This document shows, one piece after another, positions 11,624 to 22,888 of a stretch of 64,000 nt of DNA. The first letter of the stretch is position 1. Every line of letters starts with the position of its first letter. The translations under genes and the position numbers were made by a program. The notes beneath the pieces are model-generated. The model ran no database searches. It was not told where the DNA came from and saw only the letters and a program-made list of their open reading frames with translations. Origin of the DNA: Phytophthora sp. 'mugwort' (taxonomy: Eukaryota; Oomycota; Peronosporomycetes; Peronosporales; Peronosporaceae); the NCBI GenBank assembly GCA_033558025.1, contig JAUCEF010000007.1, positions 1,984,001 to 2,048,000 of the forward strand, given 5' to 3'.

Positions 11624-13401
11624 ATGTACCGAGCAGACGTGCTGGACGACGAGGGCATCTGGAATACGGGCGTGATCGTGGACGTGGGCAAGGAGGCCGA
11701 CGAGGACAAGGTGGAGGTGAAGTACGACGGATGGGGCGACGACTTTAACCAGTGGATCGGTGTGGCCACGCAGCGTCTGGCCCCACTGCACACGTACACG
11801 ATCGTCAAGAAGTGCTGGGCCAAGCTCACCAAGTGGCCCTGGTGGCCGGCCTTCGTAAGTAGTAGTACTACTATGGGTTATTTCTCGTACTGCAGCTGAA
11901 ATAGTATACTATTGCTCGTGGCAGGTGGTACTACGCGCACCAACAACGGCGCTGGCAGCCCATGGCCTTGAAGAGGAGACCAAACTATACGTCGAGTTCT
12001 ATGACTCGTTCAATGAGGACAAGCGCTCGCGCTGCTGGATGCAGAAGAAGAATGTAACGGCCTTCCGCGACAGTTTCGAGGAGCGCGCGTCCAAGAACAT
12101 TGGCAAGAACTTTCCCCAGTTCGTGGAAGGCACGCAACGCGCCAAGGCCGGCACGTCGCCGCTGTTGTTCTCCGGACCAGGCACGCTTCCGATCGAGTAC
12201 TCTAGCAAGATGGCTGAGCCTCTAGAGGAAAAGAAGAAGGAGTGCACGTCCGAGCAATGGTTCCATCTGTACAGGGACTTCAGCAACCGCTACCAGGAAC
12301 TGTACGGATACTCGATGGCGTCGTCATTGTCGAGCACGAAACCCTCGTCGCCATCCGGACGCAAGTCGGGCAAGCGTGGCCCTGGTCGCCCACCCAAGAA
12401 GGCCGTCAAGCACAACCAGTCAGAAGGTGCGTGGCCTGAGCGTGTGGATGTTGCAACTGGAATAAGTATCAAGAGATATTGACAATATGGATTTGTCATG
12501 TGGTTTTTGTGTGTTTGTATTGCAGATGAAGACGAAAGCGAGGAAAAGGAGGAAGAGCCCGAAGCCGACGAACCGGAACAAAGTGGAGACGAGGAAGAGG
12601 AAGCGGCTCCTTCTCCACGGCGGACAACCCTTCGCAAGAAGCGCGCTGCAGTTCCTGCACCGACCGCCCGTCGCAGCACTCGACCCCGACGCGTTAAAGG
12701 TTAATTTGACGTTTCCTTCCTTCCGTCTGTACGAGGCAGTGGTAGTACGGATGGATGGGTGCGTGCATTCGTGCCTGTGCGTAGCTCTCTGCCTCCCATG
12801 CGTGCATAGTGTTAACTGTGTATGTGTGGTATGGCTCGTTTTTTAATCAGTAATTGAGGTACTGACCGATACAAGCTCTTCCCTGGTTGGTTCTTCCCTT
12901 TCACCTCCTCCCTCCGTCCGCGACGTGAGCTCCAGATCTTCAAGCATTGCCCGGGACAGCAGCAACTCCAGTCTTGTGGCTACACACACGGCAGTGGTAG
13001 CTGTAGCGCAGTCTGCATTGCTAACGCCTACGCTGGAAGTATCAAAGGGGCTTGCTAACATAGCGGACACCGATTTGTTGAGTGAAGATCCCCCCAAAAA
13101 GGAGTACAAACCCGTAGCTTTGACAATTGAAGCTAGCCATTCTGGTAATCTTAGGAGCTTGGAGGGCAGTCGCCGACGGAAGCAGATGGACACACCTGCT
13201 AAATTGTCCGAACTCATTAACACTGCAAACTTGTCCAAGACCAAAAAGGGGACAAACCAAACTTCGCCACAAGCATCAGAACAAGAGCCCAATTTCTACC
13301 ACGACTGGTCTGGAGGGTCTCGCTATAAAGTGAACAACAAACCTTGGAACATTTTGGGATGGATTACGGAGGGCTTTAAGAGCAGATTACAGAGAAAATG
13401 A
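11624..13401 (+). CDS. PWWP-domain protein with N-terminal Tudor/chromo-barrel-like module and AT-hook
   Basis: Model: 11624-11854, 11925-12426, 12526-12699, 12851-13401, giving 485 residues. Introns are 70, 99 and 151 bp, all GT-AG, and the phases close exactly. Residues about 1-60 form a Tudor/chromo-barrel-like module (VEVKYDGW). They are followed by a PWWP core (KLTKWPWWPAF) that the first intron splits, then a PWWP tail up to about residue 125. An AT-hook (KRGPGRPPKK) lies near residue 230, followed by an acidic Glu/Asp patch and an Arg-rich stretch. PWWP modules bind methylated histone H3 and DNA, so a nuclear chromatin role is inferred. If the third intron is not removed, translation stops at 12704 (303 residues). 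The exon-4 frame fits the phase exactly, which favours the longer form. It is a paralogue of the minus-strand gene at 15604-19219. Confidence 0.8.
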
Positions 13402-13485
13402 AGAGAAAAACGTACTGACTGCTCATTCTCACCTGTAAATGGAGCATTTTGTACTGAAGACTCGCTGTCTTATCCTGTACATGCC

Positions 13486-15379
13486 TTAGATATCGTGTGT
13501 TAATCTCTCACCGCCTTCCTCAGAAGCTGCTGAGCCCTTTGTCGTCCTCCGCCGGAATGAAAGACGTCGAGGAGACAAATGTACTTGCTCACGACGAACT
13601 TCTGCCAATGTTCCCGGCGCTTGTGGAGAGAGATTAAGACGAACAACTGAATCAGCCTGATGCGCTGTCAATAGCGACTGAAACACGCCGTCCCGATAAA
13701 TTTTCGGTACAGACGCCCCAATGTAACGCGGTGAAATGTCGGGTGCCAGTAATTGAGAACGGTAAAGCCACTGCTTCTCACCAGCAAACGGAGTCTGGAC
13801 CGATGGGAAACGCGGGTTCTGCTCATAAAACACTGCTCGACCGCTAGTTACCGGAGAACGAGGTCTACCAGGTGAGAATGGTCCTCTCCCAGCAAGACTA
13901 GGACTGGATACTTTCGCTTCGTAGAATTCACAAAGTGAACGTGAGAGAGGATCAACATCAAGTAATAATTCCCAGGATGGGGCACTTGCAGTCCACTGAA
14001 TGCCACGCAACGCTGAAAAGTACACTTTTTGGTCATGCTCAGCGATGAAGAACTCGCACGCTAAACCTGACCGACAAAAACAAACAAAATTTACAAATTT
14101 AAGATAATAATAAAACATTACTTTCCTTGCTTTAACTTACCACAAGCCTGCTTCGTGCTGCGCCCCAGGTTAATGCTGTTCGCCAGCTCTGAGGTCACTC
14201 GTTTCATGTAGAACAACAGCGGAGCCATCACATCAGGATCAAACCCACCCCGTCGAAGCATTTTCCATGAACATTTATCAGGGTGCTCGATATCGAGATG
14301 TGAAAGCCGGCGATCGCTCTGCAGTATTTTTTGGGCTCTGTGGTTTCCATTCACGGCAGCATTAACTTCAACAATATCATCGCCAATGTGATCGCCATCC
14401 AGTTTAGGTTGAGCCCATTGAAACACATCAGTTTGAGCACGTGGCGTGGATCTCTTGCTACTGTCATAAACAGTATGACTATGACCTACAGATTGAGTCC
14501 TTCTGGCACTGTCATCTGTTACTTGTTCGCTGTTCGGCAGGGTCCAGGAGTGTCGCCACACAATCAAGAAACTGGCATTGTTTTGGCACGGAACGTGTCG
14601 CTGCAAGCAGAAAACCCCTTTGGTCAGCTCTGACCGCACTGAATTTTGGGTCGTAGGTGAAGGTTCCAGTGGTAAGCTGATGGTAGGGAGCTCCATATCC
14701 CTGCAAAACACCTAACAACGGCACTTGTTAGTTCAGGTTAAGAAATCTCCGTATTGGCCTTCTCACTTTAAGTTTTTGTCGAGAAAGCTTTTCCACATCG
14801 AAACCAAGACGACGCACAGCAATGATATCCTCCATACAGGTGGATAAATGCCGTTGAGAAGGCAAGGGCGTCTCGAACGCTTTAAGAATTGCTTGAGGGG
14901 AGACTCGCTGTTTCAAAACAAGCACGAATTAATCAGGGTTTTGCACATAATGAGCGTAGAACGAGTGATTCGTCCTACCAACCATTAAATCCTTTGCTTT
15001 GATACGGCCTGCCGATGACGTTGTGTACCAAACACTTGGTTGACTATGTTCAGACCCAATATTAAAAGTATAACCAACGTTAGTATCGATACAAAGCTGA
15101 GTAGCTGATGACTTACCCGCTCGGGCTGAGCAAAACTGTATCGGGAATTTGCAGTGGCATGCCACCAGCCATCTTTCCTCCACTGATCGCTCGAAACAGC
15201 ACAACCCATTCATGAGCTAGATCTTCTGGAGGAATTCCAAGTTGAGAGCACGTCTTCTGACTAAATGCAGATAACCGCGAGGGTTGAATCGATGGTGGCT
15301 GCCGGACTGTATACAGCGGTCGTAGTTGGCACTCCGTATCGTCCTTACAGTCCTCTTCATCGTCGCTTTGGCTTCCCAT
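13486..15379 (-). CDS. protein of unknown function, five-exon gene
   Basis: Model on the minus strand: 15379-15117, 15034-14983, 14907-14767, 14711-14141, 14066-13486, 535 residues with phases closing exactly. The second intron is the weak point. It uses a GTTGGT donor, and a 39-bp alternative (donor at about 14946) also keeps frame. Without splicing there the frame ends at 14929. The product starts MGSQSDDEED, has an acidic N-terminus and a Ser-rich middle, and ends in an Arg-rich tail. A stretch near the start of the last exon (CEFFIAEHDQKVYFSAL) looks like a beta-rich fold, but I do not recognise a family. The gene converges on the forward PWWP gene, with only 84 bp between stop codons, and lies 224 bp downstream of the larger PWWP gene on the same strand. 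Confidence 0.65.
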
Positions 15380-15603
15380 CCGCTCTTTTTGTCTTGAGTT
15401 GATTTAATACAGATTAGTACTCGTATGAAAGGCTTACCAGAATAGAACTGTCAGCTAGACGATCAAGCTGCATTCACATCACTCTCTTCAGCTTAATCTG
15501 TTCATACCCAGCTGGCCGATAACACGCATACAAACACTAATATGCTCTTCGGCATTCACCGCTTAGATTTATGCAATGGCTACGCCACGAAGCACTGCGT
15601 ATG

Positions 15604-18600
15604 TCAAGCCTTGCTGCTTCTGTACTGGGCAGTCAGTGCGCGCTTGAACCACTTGTCCATCGAAAATCCTTCGCTGGAGCTGAAAACTCGCGTCGAAGGA
15701 GATGTCAGCGTCACATTAACATGATCGTCGGAATCGGGAAGTGAAAGAGGCGGAGGAGGCGCAATAAGCAGCATCGAGTCTGTCAAACTCGTATATACAT
15801 ACGCTGCTTCCTTGACCCCCTCACCAAATTTTCGTGGCACGCTCACCACCGTCTTCTTACACGATTTCGCTTGTGCTTTTTCGTCGTCATCAACCTCCAG
15901 TGTGTCTGCCATCGCCAAAACAAACAGTTTTGGTCAGATCTTAGAAAAAATACGGTCTTATTTTTCATTATTGTAAACCTCGTTAGGTCTTACCTTCTGA
16001 ACCTGCTTGCATCACACAAAAGCGTCGACGCACGTCTTGAGATTTTTCTTCGACATCAACTCGATCATTTGGCTTCTCCTCAGCCACCTGCTTCGCGCTT
16101 GCAACGATCTTCATCTCCACTAGAGACTTTGCCTCAGCTTTCTTTCCACTCCTGCTCTCGTTGGGATCGTTGTGAACGTCTCTCGTCACATCTTCAAATA
16201 GTACTGGCACACCTTTCGACTCTTGAGTGTCAGAACTGTACGCTTCATCCACTGCCAGAAAGGAATGACCTAGCTCGTTGGAGTGCAACCCAAAATCCAA
16301 CGGGGTCTCCGGCATGCCTCCTACAGTACAACACATGCGTTTATATGTTTACGTTCGTCCATAATATAAAAATGTCACTTTGTTAGTTCATCGTCACTTT
16401 TTTCATACCTTGGCAATCGCTAGCAATCACCGAAATGGCCGACAATCTGTTCTCCTTGTCATCAATCCGAAGGAATGTTGGACCCGAGTTCTGTTGTTGA
16501 TATGGACGTGGCTTCGGTATCTTTGCTCTAGGCGGAGTCGCCTGGGGGCCACTGTCAGCTACAAAATAAAGTTAGGCAATGCTGATTACCAAGCAGCTTC
16601 GGAGTATACTACTTACAACCAGATAACGAGGGGATAGTGGATCTCTTTTGTCGTTCCTTCGGTGCAATAACTTTAATCGCTTCCTGCTTCTCCTTGTCCA
16701 GGTCTCGTAATACTTCTTTGGCAAACGTAATACGTTTCTCAATTAAAGGTAGCGGGGTTTTCGGGCGATTTGACGACTTGCTCTGCCTTGGCGTATGCGA
16801 AGCAGCGACAGCACCAGGTTCTATGTCTCGCTGATGATCTTCTGATTGCTTTGAGTGACGCCTTATCACAGACTTGTCGAAGAGCATTTCATGTCGCTTG
16901 ACTGCCTTCACGTTCCTTAAAAATCCCTTTTCTTCATCTTGTCCAGCGTCTTCATCAGATAATGAACGTGTAAAACGAATCGAAGATCGGGTTTTTGAAC
17001 TAACAGCAAGACTGATGGCTTCACTGAGAGGTGGAATGCTTCGTCTGGCCGCCATCTTTGTTTGCTCTGCTCAATCATAAGACCACAGTTGTTAACCGAA
17101 TCAATGAAACTAACTCGAATTATCCGCGTATCACGTACCTTTATCCTTGTTTTTTGTTTTGGTAGAGAGCGCAGCGACTGAAGCACCGCTTAGAACCATA
17201 TCGTTATCAGCATTTACTTTCGGGCGTTCTGTAGATTTAAACGTTATACCAGAAAGCGATGTCGTTGAGCTGTCTTGAAAATTGACTTGGGAATCAAACG
17301 GGCTTGAAGTTTTGCCTTCCGAGGCAATCCCTGGGTCAAAACCATCGGATAATCTGCTATCGTCGCTTTCTTCAGCACTTGATAGGGAAGAGCCTACATA
17401 TTAACAACATAAGTTCGCTTTTAGCTATTGGCCAGCTTAAAATGACGGGAAGACGCTTATTTCCCAGTAATACCGGGCAATTTCGGTTGCTATAGTGCAC
17501 TACTCACTGAACATACCGGTTCTGGGGAGTTTTAATAGTCCTTCTGAATTTCTTCGCAAGACTTGCTGACGAGTGCGACCTGTCGTAGTCACCTTTGTCT
17601 TGAGTTTCTGAGCGATATCCGTGCTAATGCTAGCCTCCGAACCCGAAAATGATAATAAATCATCCGCCTCTGAACTTTTTTTCTTACGCGTCGGCGTGTT
17701 TCCTGCAGACAATTTTCTTGAGGATGTACCAGTATTCTTTGCCTTTCTTTTACGACCGATTTGAGCGTCTTCACTATCTTCATCGTCAACGATAATTTCA
17801 TCCCTCATTATCATAACATGTCGTGATATCGCTGGTGCTGCAGTAGTATCATCCTGGGAGCTTGAATGCTTACCTCTCTTCGCTGACAACTCACTTTTCT
17901 CCACCACAGACGCAGTCGATCGTCTTTTAGTTTGCAACCTTCGTTTCTTCGTAAGCGCCACCTTACGTTCACATTCACTTTCCTGACCATCACTGCTCGC
18001 CATTTCTTCGAGTCTGTAAGGAATTTCACCGTGTGCGAGCGGTTCCTGCTCAATTTTCACCGAAACAGGCTGTTTTTTCGCAGAGAATGGCCGCTTCTTA
18101 TTTTGTGGACTGGACATCTTTTTCTCTTGTGTTGTTGATGTTTTTGGTCTTTGAACTTGCAGCTTTGGTACCGGCATGGAGTCATCACTGGCTGAGTCTT
18201 CATCATCACCCCCTAGCATCTCGTAAATGTGCGTCTGCACGTGCCGCTCTTTACTATTCGCGAAATTTCGATACCAAAAGCTGTTGCCCATAGTTTTCCG
18301 CATCCTTTCGACAGATTCGGTCGTTGAGTGTTCATACTGCAATGGCAACGTGCCTCTCGCAAAAGTAGGCATCTTTGTCGTCGAATCCGATCGGAGAACA
18401 AACTCGAGAGCCTGTTCAAACTGTGCGCCATTGGTTCCCGTCCGATTTTTATCGTAATTATCATCAAAAATCTTTACCTGCCGCTTCTTCTGCCAGCAAC
18501 TACATCAATCTTTTATGAATAAAACTAAAGCAAAAAAAAAAACACACACACAGTCACACCTCCTCGCAAAACGCACCGGTCTCGTTCGGCAAAGTTCGGG

Positions 18601-19219
18601 TTGTCCAGAAAATCCACGTATAATCGGTTCTCCATTGCAAGATTCTTAATCCCTTCTGCCGTTCCAGGAGTGCGAATAGTAATCTACATTTGGATTAACA
18701 ACACTCCATCAATTAATATAATATTCACCACAACGTAACTCACAAAATAAGGCTGAATATCCGCACCAAGGACGGCCACAAGGGCCAATTGAGGTACTTA
18801 ACCCAACACTTGACAGCCCATGTGAAGGTGTGATACGGGGCCACGCGATCGCTGTCTACTCGAACAATGTCGTCGTATTCCTCGGGCCAACCGTCGTACA
18901 TGACTTCAACCTGTTGTCAAGATCCGAGTCAGTTGACACCGCGCCTTATTTAGCAAGGTAACAGTACTGACACAATATGCAATGATCAACCTCATCGGGT
19001 GACGGCACACTCAGCACTCGGGCGACGTTCCACACGCCGTCTTGATCCATCACATCTGAACAATGGAGAAGAGTCACAGACCACGTTAGTCTCAGAGGCG
19101 TCAGAGCAGAGAGGGAGAGACAACGCACCGATCCAGTCACCCTTTGTGAGCACCGCGCCCTGGAGTGGAGATGCAGTGTGGCTGGTGGCGGAGCGCTTCG
19201 CCTTGGGCTTGGGCGCCAT
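15604..19219 (-). CDS. PWWP-domain protein, 957 residues, paralogue of the gene at 11.6 kb
   Basis: Minus-strand model with ten exons: 19219-19129, 19055-18991, 18910-18767, 18683-18577, 18499-17517, 17393-17139, 17066-16617, 16558-16409, 16320-15994, 15905-15604. The CDS is 2874 bp. All introns are GT-AG, about 70-125 bp, and most junctions are phase 1. The start MAPKPKAKR is followed by a Tudor/chromo-barrel-like module (residues about 25-80, VEVMYDGW) and a PWWP-like core (YLNWPLWPSL, about 92-100), split by an intron at the equivalent site in the forward paralogue. Residues about 240-420 are Lys/Ser-rich and low-complexity, with likely nuclear localisation signals. The rest is poorly conserved-looking and Ser/Asp-rich. 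A nuclear chromatin-binding role is inferred from the PWWP domain. The C-terminus lacks the forward gene's AT-hook. Confidence 0.82.
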
Positions 19220-19279
19220 GACCCCCGGGTTTTGCGTCAAGATTGCCGAATCGTTCAAGCAGACTTTTGTTTTGCGATT

Positions 19280-19688
19280 CTATTAAATACGAAAACATGT
19301 ACAGTAGGATAGGACTTGGACGCGATACAAATTTTCGGTTTGATATTAAGTTAAGATTCGTGTTTCGGATTGATCTGCTAGCTACAGTACATGTGCAGAT
19401 CCTCTCTACAAATTGTCAACGCTGAATCGCTCACAAAAGCTGTCCCGCATAAACTGGACGATGTCTATGCGCAGCGCTGGCAGCAGTACCAACCGTTGGG
19501 ACTTTAGTTGGTTCGCTATAACATTTGACTGCACCCCGACACGGCGCGTAGTCGTGCGAGTCCGCGCCACCCGCCGGCATGAACGCAGCGCTATGGGCAC
19601 AACACGAGGAGGCAGCTGGGCCGATGGGTAGGTGGACCCGGCCGCTCTGCCATCTTGAGCGATCGCGGCGGCACGACCGGGATGACAG
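19280..19688. other. intergenic, nothing recognised
   Basis: Short frames only, none with recognisable motifs. This is the upstream region of the minus-strand PWWP gene, whose start is at 19219. Confidence 0.4.
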
Positions 19689-19960
19689 CTACACGTGGCA
19701 CACGGGGCAGAAGACCTAGTTGCACAGGTGGTTATCGATGCAGTGCGCGTGGAAAAGGTGGCCGCGTGGCGGCTGCTTGACGATATCCTTCTCGAAAAGA
19801 CCCTTGTTACAGCGCGCGCAGTCGGCGTTGGTGGTGTCCATGCCCGTCTTGGGATCCCTTAGCGAAAAATACAAGCGCTGTGCGATATCGGCCGCCGTCT
19901 GCGGCAGCGGCTGGCGGCAGGAACGGAAACAGGAATCATTTCTTTTTCGTCGTCGCTTAA
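19689..19960 (-). pseudogene. RING-H2-like C-terminal relic with in-frame TAG
   Basis: The minus-strand frame encodes a zinc-ligand pattern ADCARCNKG, then GHLFHAHCID, then a TAG at about 19716-19718, then FCPVCHV and a second stop at 19689-19691. Together these supply the C-C, H-H-C and C-C ligands of a RING-H2 finger at the very end of a protein. Similar C-terminal RING fingers occur in vacuolar sorting proteins and E3 ligases. The nonsense codon before the last two cysteines, and the absence of a recognisable upstream protein, suggest a fragment or pseudogene. The frame is open upstream to 20165, but that part is not protein-like. Confidence 0.45.
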
Positions 19961-20278
19961 TGATGAGTGAAGGTTGTTGACACCAAAAATACGCACGCCA
20001 CAGAAGTGTAACTCCACCAAAAACATGGCAAGGACCACACACACAGAAAAAGGCAACGCCATCATCCTTGAAGTGTTTTGCCACCAATTCAAAATGAGCA
20101 ACATGTAGCACCAAAATAAATGTTATAGCAGAATAATCCGCGCGCGACTTCGGCGGTTGGCACACTATCGGAGGACAGCATCGTCTTCCGAAGGCGTTCG
20201 TCTCGTCAACCGAAGCCGACCAAACGCGCGATTGAATCCCCGGCGCAGAGCCGCAAGCGGTTGAGAGAATAGCGGTGT

Positions 20279-20452
20279 ATGTCCTTTCCGAAGGCTGTGC
20301 GCATGGTGGACCCGGATATGGAGGATCTGAAAGGCAGCGCCGTCGACAACGAGTCGAACCCGGATGAGCTCGACGGTCAGCTGAGCCACCCGACGGATGA
20401 ACGTCTGTTCTACATTATCTCGGCCCTGGACGCGGTGAATCGAAAAAGCTAG
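20279..20452 (+). CDS. short ORF of 57 residues, unknown
   Basis: ATG at 20279 opens a 57-codon frame, starting MSFPKAVRMV and ending DAVNRKS, with an acidic centre. Codon use looks coding-like, and a preceding in-phase basic frame (about 20205-20270, KPTKRAIESP) ends in TAG just upstream. It may be a fragment of a larger dead gene. No family is recognised. Confidence 0.25.
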   Translation: MSFPKAVRMVDPDMEDLKGSAVDNESNPDELDGQLSHPTDERLFYIISALDAVNRKS

Positions 20453-21030
20453 GGGATGTCCCACCACCGATTTGCACCAATCGGACCGTCCGTCACCAGT
20501 TATCACCGCCTTTGTCCCGTTTTAGTGTCCCGCTTCCCCCGATACTTACAGTCGTGAGGATCTCGCGGAGCTCGGCTCAGCTTCGCACTTGTCGACAACC
20601 TGCTCGCAGCACTGCTGCAGCAGCAGAACTCAACACAGTGATTATATAGGCAGTGGGATGATATTAAGCGCGGTGGGAAAGGAACGAGCTGAAAACGAAC
20701 AAAACAAGCGCGTTTATTCTTATGAGGTAAAGCGCTATTTGCTCGGGGGCTCCGCGGTCGCGAAGTAGGCATCTAACGGCACGATGTGAGTCGCTGCAGC
20801 TCGCATACATGCAGGATTAACGCTTTTGTCTCCGCACTTTTTCCTCTTCCTTTGACAGCTGGAGCACGACGTAGCGCGCCCTCTCTTTTGTGCGCGGCAG
20901 CTACAGACTGATGAACAACGACTTCACCGGGACTTGGGACTCGCTGCCACTGGTCCTTGTGTCTACAGCGCAGTGCATTTGCACCCAGTTTGGAGTCGGG
21001 GTACTTCTTAAGAAAATAGCTGTGCAGGTA

Positions 21031-21055
21031 CCGAATAAGAGATATCATAACGCGC
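21031..21055 (+). repeat. left terminal inverted repeat of pogo-like element
   Basis: This 25-bp sequence is the exact reverse complement of 22864-22888. The adjoining TA at 21029-21030 is the target-site copy. Confidence 0.9.
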
Positions 21056-21166
21056 GGAGATATCATAACCACACAGTAAAATTGGCCAATCAGGACGTGC
21101 TGACCAAATAGCATTGAAGACGAGATATCATAACGCACGCTGACCCAACGCGCGATATCATAACGC
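21041..21166 (+). repeat. subterminal repeats in the left end of the pogo-like element
   Basis: The 13-mer GATATCATAACGC, or a one-base variant, occurs at 21041-21053, 21059-21070, 21124-21136 and 21154-21166. Its complement lies in the right TIR. Repeated subterminal motifs of this kind are often transposase-binding sites. Confidence 0.6.
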
Positions 21167-21230
21167 ACCCTACAATGATAGCCAACCATTCTGGTGGCAT
21201 CCTCCAATAGCACTCAATCCATTGCCAAAA

Positions 21231-22500
21231 ATGGCTCGAACAGAACGCACCCGACTGTCTGGAAGCGGCTCTAGGCCGCGGCAATATAAGCAGGTGGCCG
21301 TTACCTACGAGTTCAAGCTACGCGTCATCCAGTTCCTTGACGAGAAGCCCATGGCCGCCGCCATCGCTCAATTTTTTTCTGGCCTCCCCCCACAAAGTTA
21401 ATAACGAGAGGCGGCTTTGCTACTCCTAGAAGGAGGTCAGGGACATGATTGAGGCAAAGTGCAGTGGCGGCGCGCAGCTTCACTGTCGAGACAGGAGCCC
21501 CGGCGTGGGCACGACGCTGACACCCGCGGCGGAAGAGCAGCTCATCCGCTGGGTGAACGAACTACGCGCTGATGGCGTCCCAGTGACGGGGCTCATGCTG
21601 CGGCTCCAAGCCCAGGAGCTCTACGAAAATTGCCGCCGCTCGCCTGGGCCCGTTACGACTTCATGGACATGGCGCAAACACTTCCTCCGGCGTCACCGAC
21701 TATCCATTCGACGGCGCACACGAGAGGGTCAGAAGACGCCCGAGGACGCGGCCCCAGCTGCTGTTGCGTTTGGCAAGCAAGTGCGCGACTAGATGACAGT
21801 TTTGGGCGTCACAAAGGTCTGTAGCGCTGACCAAACCGGTACGCTGCTCACTTAATCTGATATTTGTATATGCTGCCATCTAATCTGTGACTGATCTTTA
21901 GCGGTGAACTACGAGTACGTTCCGGCGACCACAGTGGCCGCTAGAGGTGCGAAGACCGTCTGGGTGAAGTGCGCGGGCAACACGAAAGAGCGCGTCACTG
22001 CGATGCTTCTTGGGGACAGTGAAGGCAACAAGCTTGACTCCTTCATCGTCTTCAAGACGCGGCGATCCACCAGGGCTGAGACGGCTGTGGAGAATACGGC
22101 CGTGTGACACGGCTTTGGCCGCCATCTCTGGGGCGAACTGGGACCGCTTCGGGACGGGGTGCAGCTGCATGGTAACGCGGCCGGGTGGTGGAACAGCGAG
22201 CTGTCTATTCAGTTCCTGTATTATCACTTCGGGATGCGTGCAAACATGCACGAACCTGTCCTCTTACTCTTACTCTAGGACGACTTCTCGGGCCACTGGC
22301 ACGAGGACGTCATCATCTTTTCCCGCCTTCTCAACGTCGAGCTCATGCGCGTCCCACCTGGCTACACGTACACATGTCGGCCCGTCGATATCGCATGGAA
22401 CCGGCCGCTCAAAGATTACCTGCGCAAGCAATGGGTCGACTTCCTCCTCGCTCAGGTTCGTGCTGCTGGAGGCAGAGGTGTAGATAGATGTCGTAACCAA
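21231..22500 (+). pseudogene. pogo/CENP-B-type transposase remnant
   Basis: ATG at 21231 (MARTERTRLSG) opens a helix-turn-helix-like frame (YEFKLRVIQFLDEKP) that stops at about 21400. A second DNA-binding region follows at 21445-21790 (LTPAAEEQLIRWVNELR and a basic tail RRHRLSIRRR), as in HTH_Tnp_Tc5/CENP-B domains. DDE_1 catalytic-domain pieces then lie in other frames: NYEYVPATTV near 21904, a DDFSGHWHED block near 22279-22308 carrying the second catalytic Asp, and a RPVDIAWNRPLKDYLR block near 22380. At least three frame breaks make this copy non-autonomous. Confidence 0.75.
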
Positions 22501-22863
22501 GAGCTGGAAATAAATCACCGGGTGGAATCGAATCCCCTTCCCCTTTCGGGCGCTATTCCGTCAAGCTACGGTGATACGTCTTGTGCGCCACCTACAGGAA
22601 CACAACACAGGTAGTCAGCAGCTGAGGAGCGAGCGGTGGAGCGAGATGTGTCAGCGTACCTTGACTGTGCGGGCGGGGATTAAGCTTCTTGACGCGGTGA
22701 ATCCAGCACTGACAGTGAGTGGCGAGCGTCGGTGGGCGCGTGTCCAAACGCCTCGCCAATCACTGGCTGTGTCCTACGCGGGATACGATTGGACAAAATG
22801 TGCTGGTGTAGATGTCCCGTCGCGTGTAATGTTTTGAAACCCCAACCGCGCTGCAGATCAGGT

Positions 22864-22888
22864 GCGCGTTATGATATCTCTTATTCGG
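22864..22888 (-). repeat. right terminal inverted repeat of pogo-like element
   Basis: This is the exact reverse complement of 21031-21055, followed by TA at 22889-22890. Confidence 0.9.

Larger units (their letters stand above)
21031..22888 (+). mobile_element. pogo-like DNA transposon, 1858 bp, TA target duplication
   Basis: A perfect 25-bp terminal inverted repeat (21031-21055 and 22864-22888, starting CCGAATAAGAGATATC) is flanked by TA on both sides (21029-21030, 22889-22890). TA duplication and the internal CENP-B/DDE_1-type transposase frames place it in the pogo branch of the Tc1/mariner superfamily. The motif GATATCATAACGC recurs within the left end (see repeat entry). The perfect TIRs suggest a relatively recent insertion, though the transposase frames are broken. 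Confidence 0.85.

Noticed and set aside
21041..21166. short repeated 13-mers as a CRISPR array
   Set aside because: Spacing is irregular (5-53 bp), there are only four units, they lie inside a DNA transposon end, and the genome is eukaryotic.
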